A stretch of DNA of 64,000 nt from Membranipora membranacea (taxonomy: Eukaryota; Bryozoa; Gymnolaemata; Cheilostomatida; Membraniporidae): assembly GCA_914767715.1 (NCBI GenBank), contig OU612068.1, forward strand, positions 7,688,001 to 7,752,000, written 5' to 3'. Below the pieces are notes generated by a model. The model was not told the DNA's origin, ran no database searches, and saw only the letters and a program-made list of their open reading frames with translations. Positions 1 through 21,679 of the stretch are shown piece by piece; within the stretch, counting starts at the first letter, position 1; each line of letters starts with the position of its first letter. Made by a program: the position numbers and the translations under genes.

Positions 1-530
1 TGTAAGAATGGCCATTCCAATCAAGCACCTAGTCATGCATGTGTATCCTATATCAAATATTTTGGTAATGATCTATGGCCAATTCAAATCGTTTATTGAT
101 AGAAATGCGATCCAAGTATTTCATTGTGATGGTACGGAAAATGACTTGACATGAATTCGACGTTGACATCATTGCTATTAATTCCTGACACAACCTGTTA
201 CTAGTAGCCTGTCTCTTGATATCCTCGCCTTATGGCTGACACACATTGAATCACACCTTAGCGTATAATGTAAATTAGCTTCTAGTTTATACCAAAGACA
301 GCTCCCTACGGAATTTACTGTTAACAATTTATTCAGCGACTCAGACACATGGGATAGGTTTTTTCGCTCGCTGATATGGTGTGATATTGATTAAAGCAGC
401 ATGATTGCTTCGATTTACACTTGACCTTGTAACCCTGTGCTGTGTGCTGCTGCTGCTTTTTTGTAGTCAAATAAATCACCAAAATCTACAGCATCAATGT
501 TAACCTTATCAAACTCTGATTCTTTTATAG
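1..530. other. Intron or upstream sequence of the TIR-HEAT gene
   Basis: No convincing exon is visible. A GTAAGA at 2-7 could be a splice donor of a preceding exon that ends at or before base 1. The rest is AT-rich and unremarkable. Confidence 0.4.
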
Positions 531-3500
531 ATGCTCTTGAAGCAAACAACATCTCGGTGTGGGTCGATGTGGTTGGATTGAACGCTGGTGTCAACTTCTT
601 GAACAAGATTGGCCAGGCTATCATTGACTCAAAGGTTGGTTAGAACACTATTATCCCCTTTCAGACTTGTCAAACCCCCCACAGGTGTTTGTTTTGGAGC
701 CGGTGTGACAAGGCTTATCCCACATAAGACGTACCACAGTCACGGCATATTTGACTCCTACTAACAGTCACTTGTACCTGTCAAGTAGATCGGTAATTTA
801 TCATATTGCAGGCAAAGCGAGGGAGGTGTGGGCGTGATGTGCTGTTTAAGAGCTAATTTATGGTCCTGTAGGCCGCTTTGAGGTGGCATCAAGTCATGAT
901 AGGATCCTTAATTAGATGATTTGATTATCTAACAGAACATGTTTTGTGCTTTTTCAGACACAGTGTATTTGGGCTTCTGTGATAAGGATTTACCCTGATT
1001 TAGTGTACCTGTCACACGAAACTATCTCTACTTAAATCTTTTGGTTTTGCTTTCCACTAAACCTGTGGTTGAAAGATAAAACTGTGCATACAAAGTTGGA
1101 TATCATTAGCGGTCCTAAGTCCTTTCATTATCGCCGGAACTGCAACATGCCACTTGAGTGAATGATGATAATGAATACCTAGTCTAGAAGAGCAGCTATT
1201 ACTTTAAACCAATCAGCTGGCTGCCTCTCTGGGAGGGGGTATTCACATGTGAGTCACGATTCAATAAAAGTGTAAGGGGAGGTAAAACAGAGGAATTCGT
1301 TTTCTCAGATAATACGCTTTTCAGCTTGTAGTTTTGTGATTTTCCTTGTTTTGAGGATGAACCTGTCACGCAGTTCCGTCATCTGACACCGCATATTTAT
1401 TTGGGCTATGGAGAGCACCCCTTGCGTAATACCACAGTCAGCGGGAGACTTATCATTGTGGTTTTGATTGATTGAAATCCAACTTATTGCACTAATGGCT
1501 TTCCCTGATATGAAAATTAAAATTACGTCAGTACACTGATTTCCTATCCTTTGGCAATGAACATCACATCAGTTTGTTATCAGCTCTGCGAGTGCCCCTG
1601 CAGTTCTTTCAGTGATTCAGATGATTGCAGTGAAACCGGTTCCTTCTTGCTCAATAACCAAAGTATATGAACGAAGTAAGCCACAAGGCTATTTGACCAG
1701 GTCAACTTGAATGAATGTTGGTGGTTTCCTTGTACGACCAGTAATGCTGTATCTCAGTAGATTTTATGATAATAACATCTGTGAATTGAGGTATGCGCTG
1801 ATTTCATTTAAAAACTTTGTTAATTAACACAACCTCCTGTCTCATAGCTAGCGTGTTACAGTTAATGATGATAGTAGCAAAGTAATGTTTGATGGCAGCT
1901 GGCCTTGGTACTATATGGTTAGAGTAGTACCATTGTCAGCTGAACTTGGCACTGAACTCGTGCTAACTTATAGTCATTGTGGTCATATCTCATGCCAAAT
2001 AATCTCCCTTCTAAGCTAGAGATGACGCATCATATACAAATTTAGCTTCTATGCGCTGTAAATAACCACTAGAGGATGCTTGCTATGTTACAGATGTTCA
2101 TTACGTTGTTGACGGAGAGAACAGTGGCCTCTAAATTCTGTCAGGATGAGCTGGCTTTAGCGTACATCTCAAACAAACCAATATTCCCTGTCAGTATCCA
2201 GCCACAGGATGAGATATTCCCTAAGATTCCCACTGGAATGTAAGTACAATGTTCTAACACTGGTCTGACAGCTCATCACTTATTTCCTGCCCACAATCTT
2301 ATTTTAGCCGCAAAAGGAAGTGTTTTTAGTAAACAAACAAAACTTTCAATCTCTGGGGCATAGCTGTAGTACTTAAATTTTAATTTTATTTGTTTTAATT
2401 TGATTTTTGCTACGGAAGTTGTTTAGCAGTACTGATATACAAGGGCTGGGCTACATTATTTTGGTAATTCTCAGTCATATCCATGTCCATGTACAGAATG
2501 ACATTCCGAAAATTGTAATGGGTCACATGGAATAAGTTATCATTAGATATGACATTCCTGCTAGGGCCAGTGTTATCAAATACATTGGAGAAATCTTATA
2601 AGTGGTGTCTATTTCATTTGCCTTGAAATAATATGCAAGGTGGCTACTGTATTTTCTCCATATCGCTGAATTATGACAGGCCACCTTATACACCAGCTGC
2701 TATGAGCAAGATGTAAGTGATGACGCTGCGTATTCGTCTTCTATCTGTCCGTATTATATGAGCGAGATAATGTGTTTAATGTTCATCGCTGAGTTTACTG
2801 CTTGTTTTGAAAGTTTGTTATTGCCTAGCAAGTATTATTTATTAAATAAAAATTTTATAATATTATTATATTGATTAACTCAAGGAAGCACACACAGCAT
2901 GAGAATGCAACAGCCAGTATCTGAAAGCCAAATCAGACCTAATACAGAAAGTGATTTACCAGGTCATTGACTGCCTATAATCGAGGAGATCTCTTATAAA
3001 ACATACCACCCAGGTGTCCATCACGTTTCATTGCACCCTCAGGTGTCCCTGTTATCCATTAATCACCGATGCTTCTCTATATCACAGGAAACTGCAGTTG
3101 GCCAGGTTCGAGTGGACACAGATATCGTTAGATAACTTTGATCATGACTTCGAAGCACTGCTGACCAAACTGAAAGCTTGCCTCGACGAAGCTGATGGTG
3201 TCAAAGAGGAGGTCAGAGATGGTAAGTGGGATTGTAAACTACTACCGGGCCTAACTTCTCATACCCTTATAGTCTTTGTTCAGGGTAATACAACATATTG
3301 ATGGTTGATGGTCAAGATTCCCATTCTTCCCCCCCCCCCCTTTTCCGATCCCTGTATAGGAATAGCCTGGAAACTCAGCACCTTTTTTCCTGGTGTGAAG
3401 ACAATGTTATTAATCCGTTTTGATAGGTCTTTGTTGTGTTTTCTTATTTCCTGTTTACAATGATTTATAACTCATAAAATATGCATACCTATCTCAGGGC

Positions 3501-6500
3501 AAAAGGTCCCCTCCACCAAATTATGATTGGTGATATTAGAATTGCAACATCATGGTGACAAGAAGAGATTTGGCAGCCGATTTTTCAAAGAAATATGATG
3601 TCAATATTTTTGAATAAACAAGACAGTTAGCCAAATCATTACCACAAAGACCCTCCAATCAGTGTTGCAACCTTATTTGTCCCCATAATATACTCTGGAA
3701 TGCATGTAACCCTGTCTTTTGATGGATTGGCAATCATGTTGTAATCTCACCGGCACCTCTCTCCTAATATCTGCTGATTGCCTATTTCAGAAGTGGCGCC
3801 CTTGTCACCAACCTCGGACAAACCTCTGATAAGAAAGCCAGTCCTCAGGAAGCGATATACTCGCAGTAAGATCTACCATAGAACCAACAGATCATTGTCC
3901 AGATGTAACTCAATCATTGAACAGACTGAAGACATCGATTCCTCTGCTGAGTTCTGGGATAGAAATTTCAGAGAGGAGAAATGTGTACAGTGGGATAGGT
4001 TGGTAGCTTATAACACATATACACAACATGCACACAGCATGATTCATATGTACATAACCTCGAAAGTGCAGTGAAACTAATGTTCATTAACTGAGAAACT
4101 CTCATGTCAGTCCTTGATTTGCTGGTTCTTTGAATAGTGGTGATAAGATTTATGACCTTATTCTAGGAAAGATTAAACTACTGAGAGATTGGCACTGCTT
4201 CAAATAGTATTGAACTATATTTAGGACGCTGAACCTACTTTTTGCATCACGTTTCCTGGTTTTCTATAATCCTGCATTTCAATGGTTGTTGATATTTGTT
4301 GACTTAATTTATATTTTTTGACAATTTTAGTTTTGAGTCAGCATTTATGAAAGACTACGAGAGACAGCTAAACATGACCTACGCGTCGTCAGACAGGGAG
4401 TGGTTTATAGATATCCTAAAACGAGAACTTGAGGTTGAAGATGGCATAATTCACAAGGACAAATATAAAGGTATGCAATGGAAATTATCACTATAACCAA
4501 AGATTATAAACACTCTTGTAGCACACAACTAACCAAATTTTGGCACAAATGCACACAGTTAGAAGCTGGTGACAGCCATTAATTGAACTGATGCTGGGAT
4601 GCCCTCTATTTGGTTTGTTGAGTAATACTGTTGTTGACAGCTGCCGTTTTTTGACACCTAAATGATGTAAAATCAGTTTACCCTAACCACAAAACTAACC
4701 GAAAAGTTTCATTCAATCGAAAGGCAAAATTAAGCTGGTATTTACTAGTGAGAACCTGCTAAAAATAGAACATTACCATGGTGGTACCTGCCCGTTTCAT
4801 TGCTACATATCAAAATCAACACTTGCATCCCACGGACATGCCTATTTAAGGAGGATGCTATTGGACAAAAGAGTCAGCCCACAAACTGATATCCAAATTA
4901 GAGAAAAGCAAACAACAACTGGTCACACCTAGTTTCCTGCTGTATCGCAAATCTGATATTGTGTGATAAAATAGCTAGGATTAATGAAGCGCAGTGTGTC
5001 TCACTTAATGAGATGTATGAGTGGTGAGTCACAGGAAGTTGGCTGAACGACAGTAATGTTGTCACAGCACAGCAGGTGCTTATTAAAGAATTAATCTCAA
5101 CTTTGTGACTATCAATTTGAATCCTTAGAATACTGTACCAACAGAGACTATAGATATATATCTATAGTCTCTGGTACCAATATCGTTAGGAGTCTTGAAT
5201 ACATAAAATTATATTATTTGCATTACGATGTCCCAATTTTTGTCTGCAGGGTAGAATATATGTTAGTCATAGAATATCAAGTTTGTTTACTTGATGTCAA
5301 ATGTCAAAAGTTGGGATGGAATAAAAATGATTTGCCCTTTCGTTCAAGGAAACAAATACCTACAGCTACATCTCATACTCTATGTCCTTCTGTCTTTGAT
5401 TTTAGAGTTCATCAGTGAAGATGTAGAGGGTAAAATCAAAGAACAGCCGATACTAAAATGTGTCAACGATCTGGCAGTAGAGAATTATACCATGAGAGAA
5501 GTTTTCAATATGGATTCCTCTGTCAGGCTGGATGCCATAAATAATTTAGGTGAGTAGACCACCCAAAATGTCTCCCCACAAAAGGAAACGTATAGTCTCG
5601 CCAAGATTTCGTGCCTAACAACCTGGCGCCATTCTGCAATCTTATGTTTGGCTGAAACAATGAGCAGTGAACAGTTTCTGAATTATTACAATGCTGGACA
5701 GGGAAATTGCATAATGATCGTATGATTATCAAGTCATACTGAGTTCACTCATATTGAAGGAATGGACAGATTGTATTGTCTAAGGCTTGGTTCACATTGT
5801 CCCAGATGACACTAGGATGCCATCCCAGATGCTTATCCCAGTCACATTATAACATTCATCCCAGATAGCCATCCCAGATAGCCATCCCAGTCAATGTGAA
5901 CCAGAAAATGACACAATCCCAGACTGTCTGGGTCAGTCTGGGATAGCATCGGGGAAAGTTTGTAAGCGTCAAACTTTCCCGATGCTATCCCAGACGGACC
6001 CAGACAGTCTGGGATTGTGTCATTTTCTGGTCCACATTGACTGGGAGGGCTATCTGGGATGAATGTTATAATGTGACTGGGATGGCATCCTAGTGTCATC
6101 TGGGACAATGTGAACCAAGCATTAGTGACACTAGACGATCACGAAAATTCCAGCCTCTATTGTCATAAACATCCCTTGTTGAGAAATCTTTGAATGACCA
6201 GTTGTTACATGTCATATTAACACGCAAAGATCTTGCTGACTCATCTTATGCTCATTATTGGTGATGGAGAACCTGCTGATATTTGATTGCAATCCTTGAG
6301 GGAAGTTGATTTGTCTTTATTTAATTGCTAGCGTGATTGATTATAGTTCCAAAAAAGGGATTACCTAACCTGTGAGTTTCCTGTGTTACAGCTAAGTTTG
6401 GCAGTGTCGCTGTGGTGGAGGCTTTGCTGGATCTACTAGATGATCAGGAGCATGATGTACGAGCCTCAGCCTGTATCTCACTGGCTAAGTCTAAGGCTGG

Positions 6501-7602
6501 AGACCTGAACATGAAGATAGACAGGCTCATGAGATGCCTGAGAGACACAGACAGATTTGTCAGGGAGAGTGCGTGTATCGCCCTCGGCTATCTGAAAGCT
6601 GATACCGCGGTTCCTCCTCTATTACAAATATGGTGAGTTTTTTTGAGAACGCACTAGGGCTTCCTGCTACTAAATATTTCACAGGATAATGATAGTAATT
6701 TACCTCCCATATTTGGGTTGTGACTCATAGATGAGATTGTACTGGCTTATACTTATCTTGTATATAACCTGGTATGCCCACTAAATCCTCTCATATAGTT
6801 ACGGTGACCATAACAAATATTCTAATTTACATTTTTTTTCTCCTTATAGTCTTATCACATTTAAGCTGACGTCTTTTATTGGTGATCTATATCAAAACCA
6901 ACCCAGTTTAGGTTTGATTTAGGAAACCATTAATTATGTACTCCGCTTTTTGGTATGCTCATGTAATGTAATGCCTCACTAGCTCAGAGCACCTTAGCCA
7001 AGATGTGCAACTCAGTGACATTTTAATAGCGTGTCAACAGTGGCAAACATAGGCAAAGTTTTGGCAGATGTTGGTGATTTCCGGTGGTCAGACCCCCTTG
7101 AAATCAAATCTGTTTTACAAAAAAAATACTTAAGTTTTGCTGTGAGACTTATGCTAATACTATTTCTTATTACAGGCGAAATGACTACATCTCCGCTGTG
7201 AGAGACGCCGCAGAGCTGGCATTACAGCAGATTGGTGGCGATCAAGTCAATAGAGCCATGCAGATGACTAAGGTCCTTACTGCCGAGATAGAAGAATTGA
7301 TCAAGGTAAATTACCGCCATTAGACTAAAATGGCCAAAGATATATGTTAAAAATGAGCTTAGAATGTCATAAAGTGTCTGTTGCTGAGAGTTGACAGTAA
7401 CCTTTACTCATCCTTCTGTTTGGTGTTACAGGTGCTCACAGGAAAGACTTCCCCAAAGAGCGGCGGACCAAAGAAATGGGCGATGGGTATGGGAATACAG
7501 TACAATACATTACCAGCAGGAGTAGGACTAGGAATAAACAATAGCTCAGCCTCACTCAATCTAGCACCCCCTCCAGTCAACGCAAGAAACACAACTCACT
7601 GA
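531..7602 (+). CDS. TIR domain plus HEAT-like repeat protein (5' end outside the window)
   Basis: Ten exons join in frame: 531-634, 2094-2239, 2680-2712, 3088-3221, 3791-3998, 4331-4470, 5406-5549, 6392-6632, 7176-7305 and 7432-7602 (TGA). They encode 482 residues plus a partial first codon. Exons 1-4 give a TIR domain: an ISVWVDV strand, LNAGV loop, then FCQDELALA, IFPVS and FEWTQIS. The Glu of QDEL aligns by eye with the catalytic Glu of NAD-cleaving TIRs such as SARM1. Exons 5-6 are a charged linker. Exons 7-9 hold helical HEAT/armadillo-like repeats (DVRASACISLA, FVRESACIALGYL, AVRDAAELALQQI). The tail is Gly/Asn-rich. The first exon needs one base from an upstream exon, so the start is missing; base 1 followed by GTAAGA could be the donor of that exon. 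Known TIR proteins signal by scaffolding or NAD cleavage; which applies here is not known. Confidence 0.85.
5142..5173. mobile_element. 32-bp perfect palindromic mini-insertion with 7-bp target duplication
   Basis: The element starts CAGAGACTATAGAT, ends with the exact reverse complement, and the whole 32 bp is a perfect palindrome. It is flanked by the direct repeat GTACCAA (5135-5141 and 5174-5180). A second member at 22432-22472 has the same ends and its own 7-bp duplication. It lies in an intron of the TIR-HEAT gene. No coding capacity, so any mobility must be supplied in trans. Confidence 0.75.
5785..6120. mobile_element. 336-bp foldback element (MITE-like)
   Basis: A nearly complete inverted repeat. 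The left end GCTTGGTTCACATTGTCCC is matched by its reverse complement at 6102-6120. The arms extend through repeated CCCAGA/TCTGGG motifs to a centre near 5960. Several short insertions separate the arms. The target duplication is unclear (TAAG on the left, ATTAG on the right). It lies in an intron of the TIR-HEAT gene and is non-coding. Confidence 0.75.
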
Positions 7603-9982
7603 GAAGACAATTGGGGTCTTCGGAGAAGATATTGTGCATTTGTGATAAACCGACATATTATATAGATCTGAGATCGAGATCAAAACTGCCTCACTTTCAA
7701 AATGAATTCAAAATGAGACAGACCAAAGTCCTCCCCATGTACATAAGCCTTTCAAACGATGTGACAACTAGACAACTTGCTTAGTCACTGAGGTACTCTA
7801 TTTATGCGCCGCTGCGTTATTTATATTCTAGCATGCACTCTGTTGTTGTATAAGCCAAATTTATCTACCTACGTAAAAGTATCATTTTGATGTCAACCAT
7901 TATTATTTGTGTCGTCACTCAATTCATTCCAATGTTTGGAAATTAATTTATGAAAATGTGGCATAAGCCATTATGTTCTAGTTTTGCTTCGCCTGTATCA
8001 GATAGACTACTTATACTTTGATGTTCCAGGCATAATTCCCAGCGTATATATAAATTTGAGAGGAGCCACTTTTGACTTCTCAGTATGGATTCCCTTACCA
8101 TTCCTACGCTCTTTTGACTTAAATGTTAATAATGTGCTGACCTTTTTTCTGCCATGGATAGTGTTTGCTCCGACTTAACTAGCTAAGAAGTGATATATAT
8201 ATACATTATATATATGCTTTATATATTGTCTTGTTTTAATAATACTTTCTCTCAGTTATAAAACAATAAAACAAGCGCTTGTTACTTTATAGCATAGCAA
8301 TGTTGTGATAATTTTTGATAAATAAATAATAAAAAAATTGGATAATCTCCCAATTTCAAAATACAATATAGTTTGAAGTTCCACTTCAATAAAAGAACAA
8401 AATTTCAAATTTCCTAGGTGGACAGACCGATTAAAAGCTGTCAATATATCAATTTCACAATAAATGTAGGATACAATTGCCTATAAATTCAACAATAATT
8501 GAAATCATTATAAAAAAACAGCAATGATAGTCGGGATACCTGCTTATAGGCCTAAGTCAAACTATGTGTATATCTATCAACAACAGGGGCTGTACTGGAA
8601 TTTGCGTTATCGATTCGGATGATAAAACAAAAATGTTGAATTATCTTATCAGTCGGCTAGTTGAGAGAGAAAGAACGCATCTGTCAGCTTTCATTGAGCC
8701 GCTGAAAATGGGGAAAATAAAATGAAAGAATAGTATTGCCACAATATGCATAACAACAACAAAGCAGTTTCGCGCAATATTGAAACTCCCCTATCCTTGC
8801 ATTTTTTATCATTTCACACCCTGGCTTCATTGAATAACAAAGATCGATCACATCAATCACAGTCAAATCATCCTACAACTTACTACTTGCTTTCTCATAC
8901 TCAACAAATACGGCCCAACGTCTGAAAAATTAGTTTTAGTCAAAGGCACAACCACAACATTATCGATGCTAGCTCGTATCAACCAATTGATGTTGTCAGC
9001 TGGTTAAAAGTGGTAGTAGGGTGCGACTGGTTAAGCTGTGTAATACGTGTGACAGATTGCTGCAGTGCAATATGCGATAATTTTGAGCATCAATACAGCT
9101 CCTTTGAGATTATTTATACTTGTGCCAAGCCAAGAGTGAACAGGGTTAGTCAAACAGCCATCATGTGAGTTGGCCTCAAAATTTTTGTCATCTCATGTCA
9201 TCTTTTGCGTAGTTTTTTCTGATATTTTTTGTTTTCCAATCGACGAGCAGCACTTTTTGCGGTATCCATCATACGTCAAGTTTTTAATCAGTATAGGGAG
9301 TAAAAAGTTGGGTTCATGGAACATACAAGATTTCCTCATGTTTTACTGTAAAACAAGGTGCTAACTTCTACATGGCGGTAGTAAGGATGTTATTTATCCG
9401 GTGTCTGTATCTCTCCACCGCCAGTCAGAGACTGGAGCGGAGTTAAACAGATGTCGGTGCTGGTAGTTGAGGGTTTGGTAATAATGATGAAAGACGGTCT
9501 AGTCATCGCACTGCAACTTAACAATATTAAAAGTAAACTACAAGCAGATGAGAATATCAACCAACCAACAACACCCGCAACCTACCCAGCTAGCATCAAT
9601 GCGTGGTGCATTTGCCATCTTTGTGTTTACCTGCAGTAAAAGCCATTTCAGTTGAAAGAAAATATCGTCTATAGAGGTGGTGAGAAATTGTGTGAAAAGC
9701 GTTTCACACCTTTACAAACAATCCATACTAGTTGGGGCAACTCAATGTGGAATGACTCTAGAATCGATACAGTCAAGCCTTGCTGTTACTGCATTGGGCT
9801 GCCCTACTGGAAATCGATTAAATAGTGCTTTAAATCAGTCGCTTTAGCACTCATGATGTGGTTTGAGCTGCCTTGTACTACTGATGTGCTATGTATAGGC
9901 GGAAGCTCTTTGGGTCTACGCTTATAGAACACCGCGTAGCGCAGAGTGCTGAGATATTCTTGATTTAAAGTTTAAAGAGTTG
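7603..9982. other. Convergent intergenic region between TIR-HEAT and S6K
   Basis: Holds the 3' untranslated regions of two convergent genes. An AATAAA at 8265-8270 could serve the plus-strand gene. AT-rich, with only short open frames lacking splice or family support. No repeat was recognised. Confidence 0.4.
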
Positions 9983-19880
<9,898 letters not shown>

Positions 19881-20127
19881 TGCCACTCAGGATGTAGAAC
19901 TGGGATTTACATTTGACAAAACTATATAAAGTATAATTCTGAATAAAGAAAAAACCTCTCCACACTCAGATAAATTTTGGGAGGAAGTGACGTAATGACC
20001 GGCCTTGACCATTGGAAGCATGGAGGGAGGATAACTTTTATTTTGCAATCCATTTTTTTTTCTAGAGTTGTCCATCCTTATTGTTTGCCCGCTCATTTCA
20101 CTAGGGAGTTGTCCCAAACTCCCAAAT

Positions 20128-20657
20128 GCCCAGTTTATACATCAAATTAAGACCCGAATTAACTTCATTCTTTCAAAATGCCGCATTATTCGAGTCACCC
20201 GAATTTGCCAAAATGCTGCCTGAATTACAACCCGAATTGCTTAATTCATGGCTTAATTCGGCGTCACAAATTTAATTCAGGTGCTAATTTGGCACTTTGA
20301 ATCGGTGATAGATTAAATGACAAATCCTAGAGGATACTCATGAACGGCCATTTTAATAAATCATGAGACCACCACAGCAACTAATGTATTTTGCATTTTT
20401 TGTTTTGCTGTTATGCATAACCTGATCTGCCATGATTTCTTTATGGGAGTGCGCATGCTCTGAAATGTAAATATCCGCTGAATAATTCGACAGTGTACAT
20501 GGTCTCGTATTAACTGTCAAATTGTGGTCGAATATTCATCACTCACTGTCGAATATACGAGTGGTCACCTGACACTCGAATTAGACATTTAGTGCACCCA
20601 AATTAGACCCCTAATTAACCCTAATTCGGGTGAGTTAATTTGATGTATAAACTGAGC
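20128..20657. mobile_element. 530-bp terminal-inverted-repeat element between S6K and WSB
   Basis: The left end, GC then CCAGTTTATACATCAAAT and TAA (20128-20150), is matched in reverse complement at the right end (to 20657) with one difference near the tip. The interior has many AATTCG/CGAATT motifs and no open frame. It lies in the shared 5' region of two divergent genes, about 250 bp from the S6K start codon, and may carry part of their promoter. No clear target duplication. Confidence 0.6.
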
Positions 20658-21679
20658 ATTATTTAACCAGCTTACTTTTTTCTTAGAGTTGTCCTCCCTT
20701 GGTATATCTCACTTATAATAACATTACTGTCACACACCCTTTACACTGGCCAATCATCTGGCATGTGAATATTATTGAGCCAATAAGAATCCGCATATGA
20801 AGACACTCCTAGCCACACCTCCTGAGCTTCTGATCAATCATTCTAAGCTGTTTCAGCCAGTCTCAACTGGTTCAGCTATTTACCTGACCTAATAGATTTC
20901 ATATTAGTCAGTAACTCTGACAGCTGCAGTCAATCGTTACTGACACACAACTTGATACTTCATTTTTTAATTTCATTCTTCATCATATATAGTAGAAATT
21001 TCTCTCAGTCTACAATTATTCAGACCAAAGACAAGAGTGTAACAAAAGCAGCAGCAGGGAGTGTGACTGTGACACTGTGGGAGAAAATACAGCTATATAA
21101 CCTTAAGACTTGTGGAGATCAACTTATCATCCCCTACTACTGTCATTATCATCATCTAACCATAGAGCAGTGGTAAGCAACAATTCTTTTGTACTCAATT
21201 GACCAATATATATCTTATGCAGATGTGAAATGGTGCTTTTGCTTCAATATATGATTATATTATAATTCTTTCAGAGCGTATGACTATGAGCCATGTGCTT
21301 GTCGGTATCAGCAAGGAGTTAGTTTTGAGGCGTTCTTATCTGATAGCATGAGGCTTTTCAAACGCAGCCCTTGCCAAAACAATGCCCATAACCGGCTAGC
21401 TCTCTTGGCATTTCAGTTAAACTAAAAACAAATCAATTACATTCTCATATCGCTCGAACAGCAAACATTTTGTGAACGAACAATCAGGGAACAATTCTGA
21501 CGGTTTTTAATTGCAAGACTCCCCTGACTTGTTCGCTTGATATATTTATGCTTGGCAACTCGCCAAAACAATATTTGAGATTCTTGACGTAGTCGTAAAG
21601 TCTCACACCCTCCTAAATGTTTTTTGTGTCTTGATAGGTCACTCTACCCGATCAAACTTGCGGACATAAAGAATCCTGG

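Noticed and set aside
205-225. TAGCCTGTCTC resembling the 9-bp-duplication mini-element
   Set aside because: No matching right end or target duplication was found.
5842-6108. 88-codon minus-strand frame
   Set aside because: Lies wholly within the foldback element; the frame is a by-product of its repeats.
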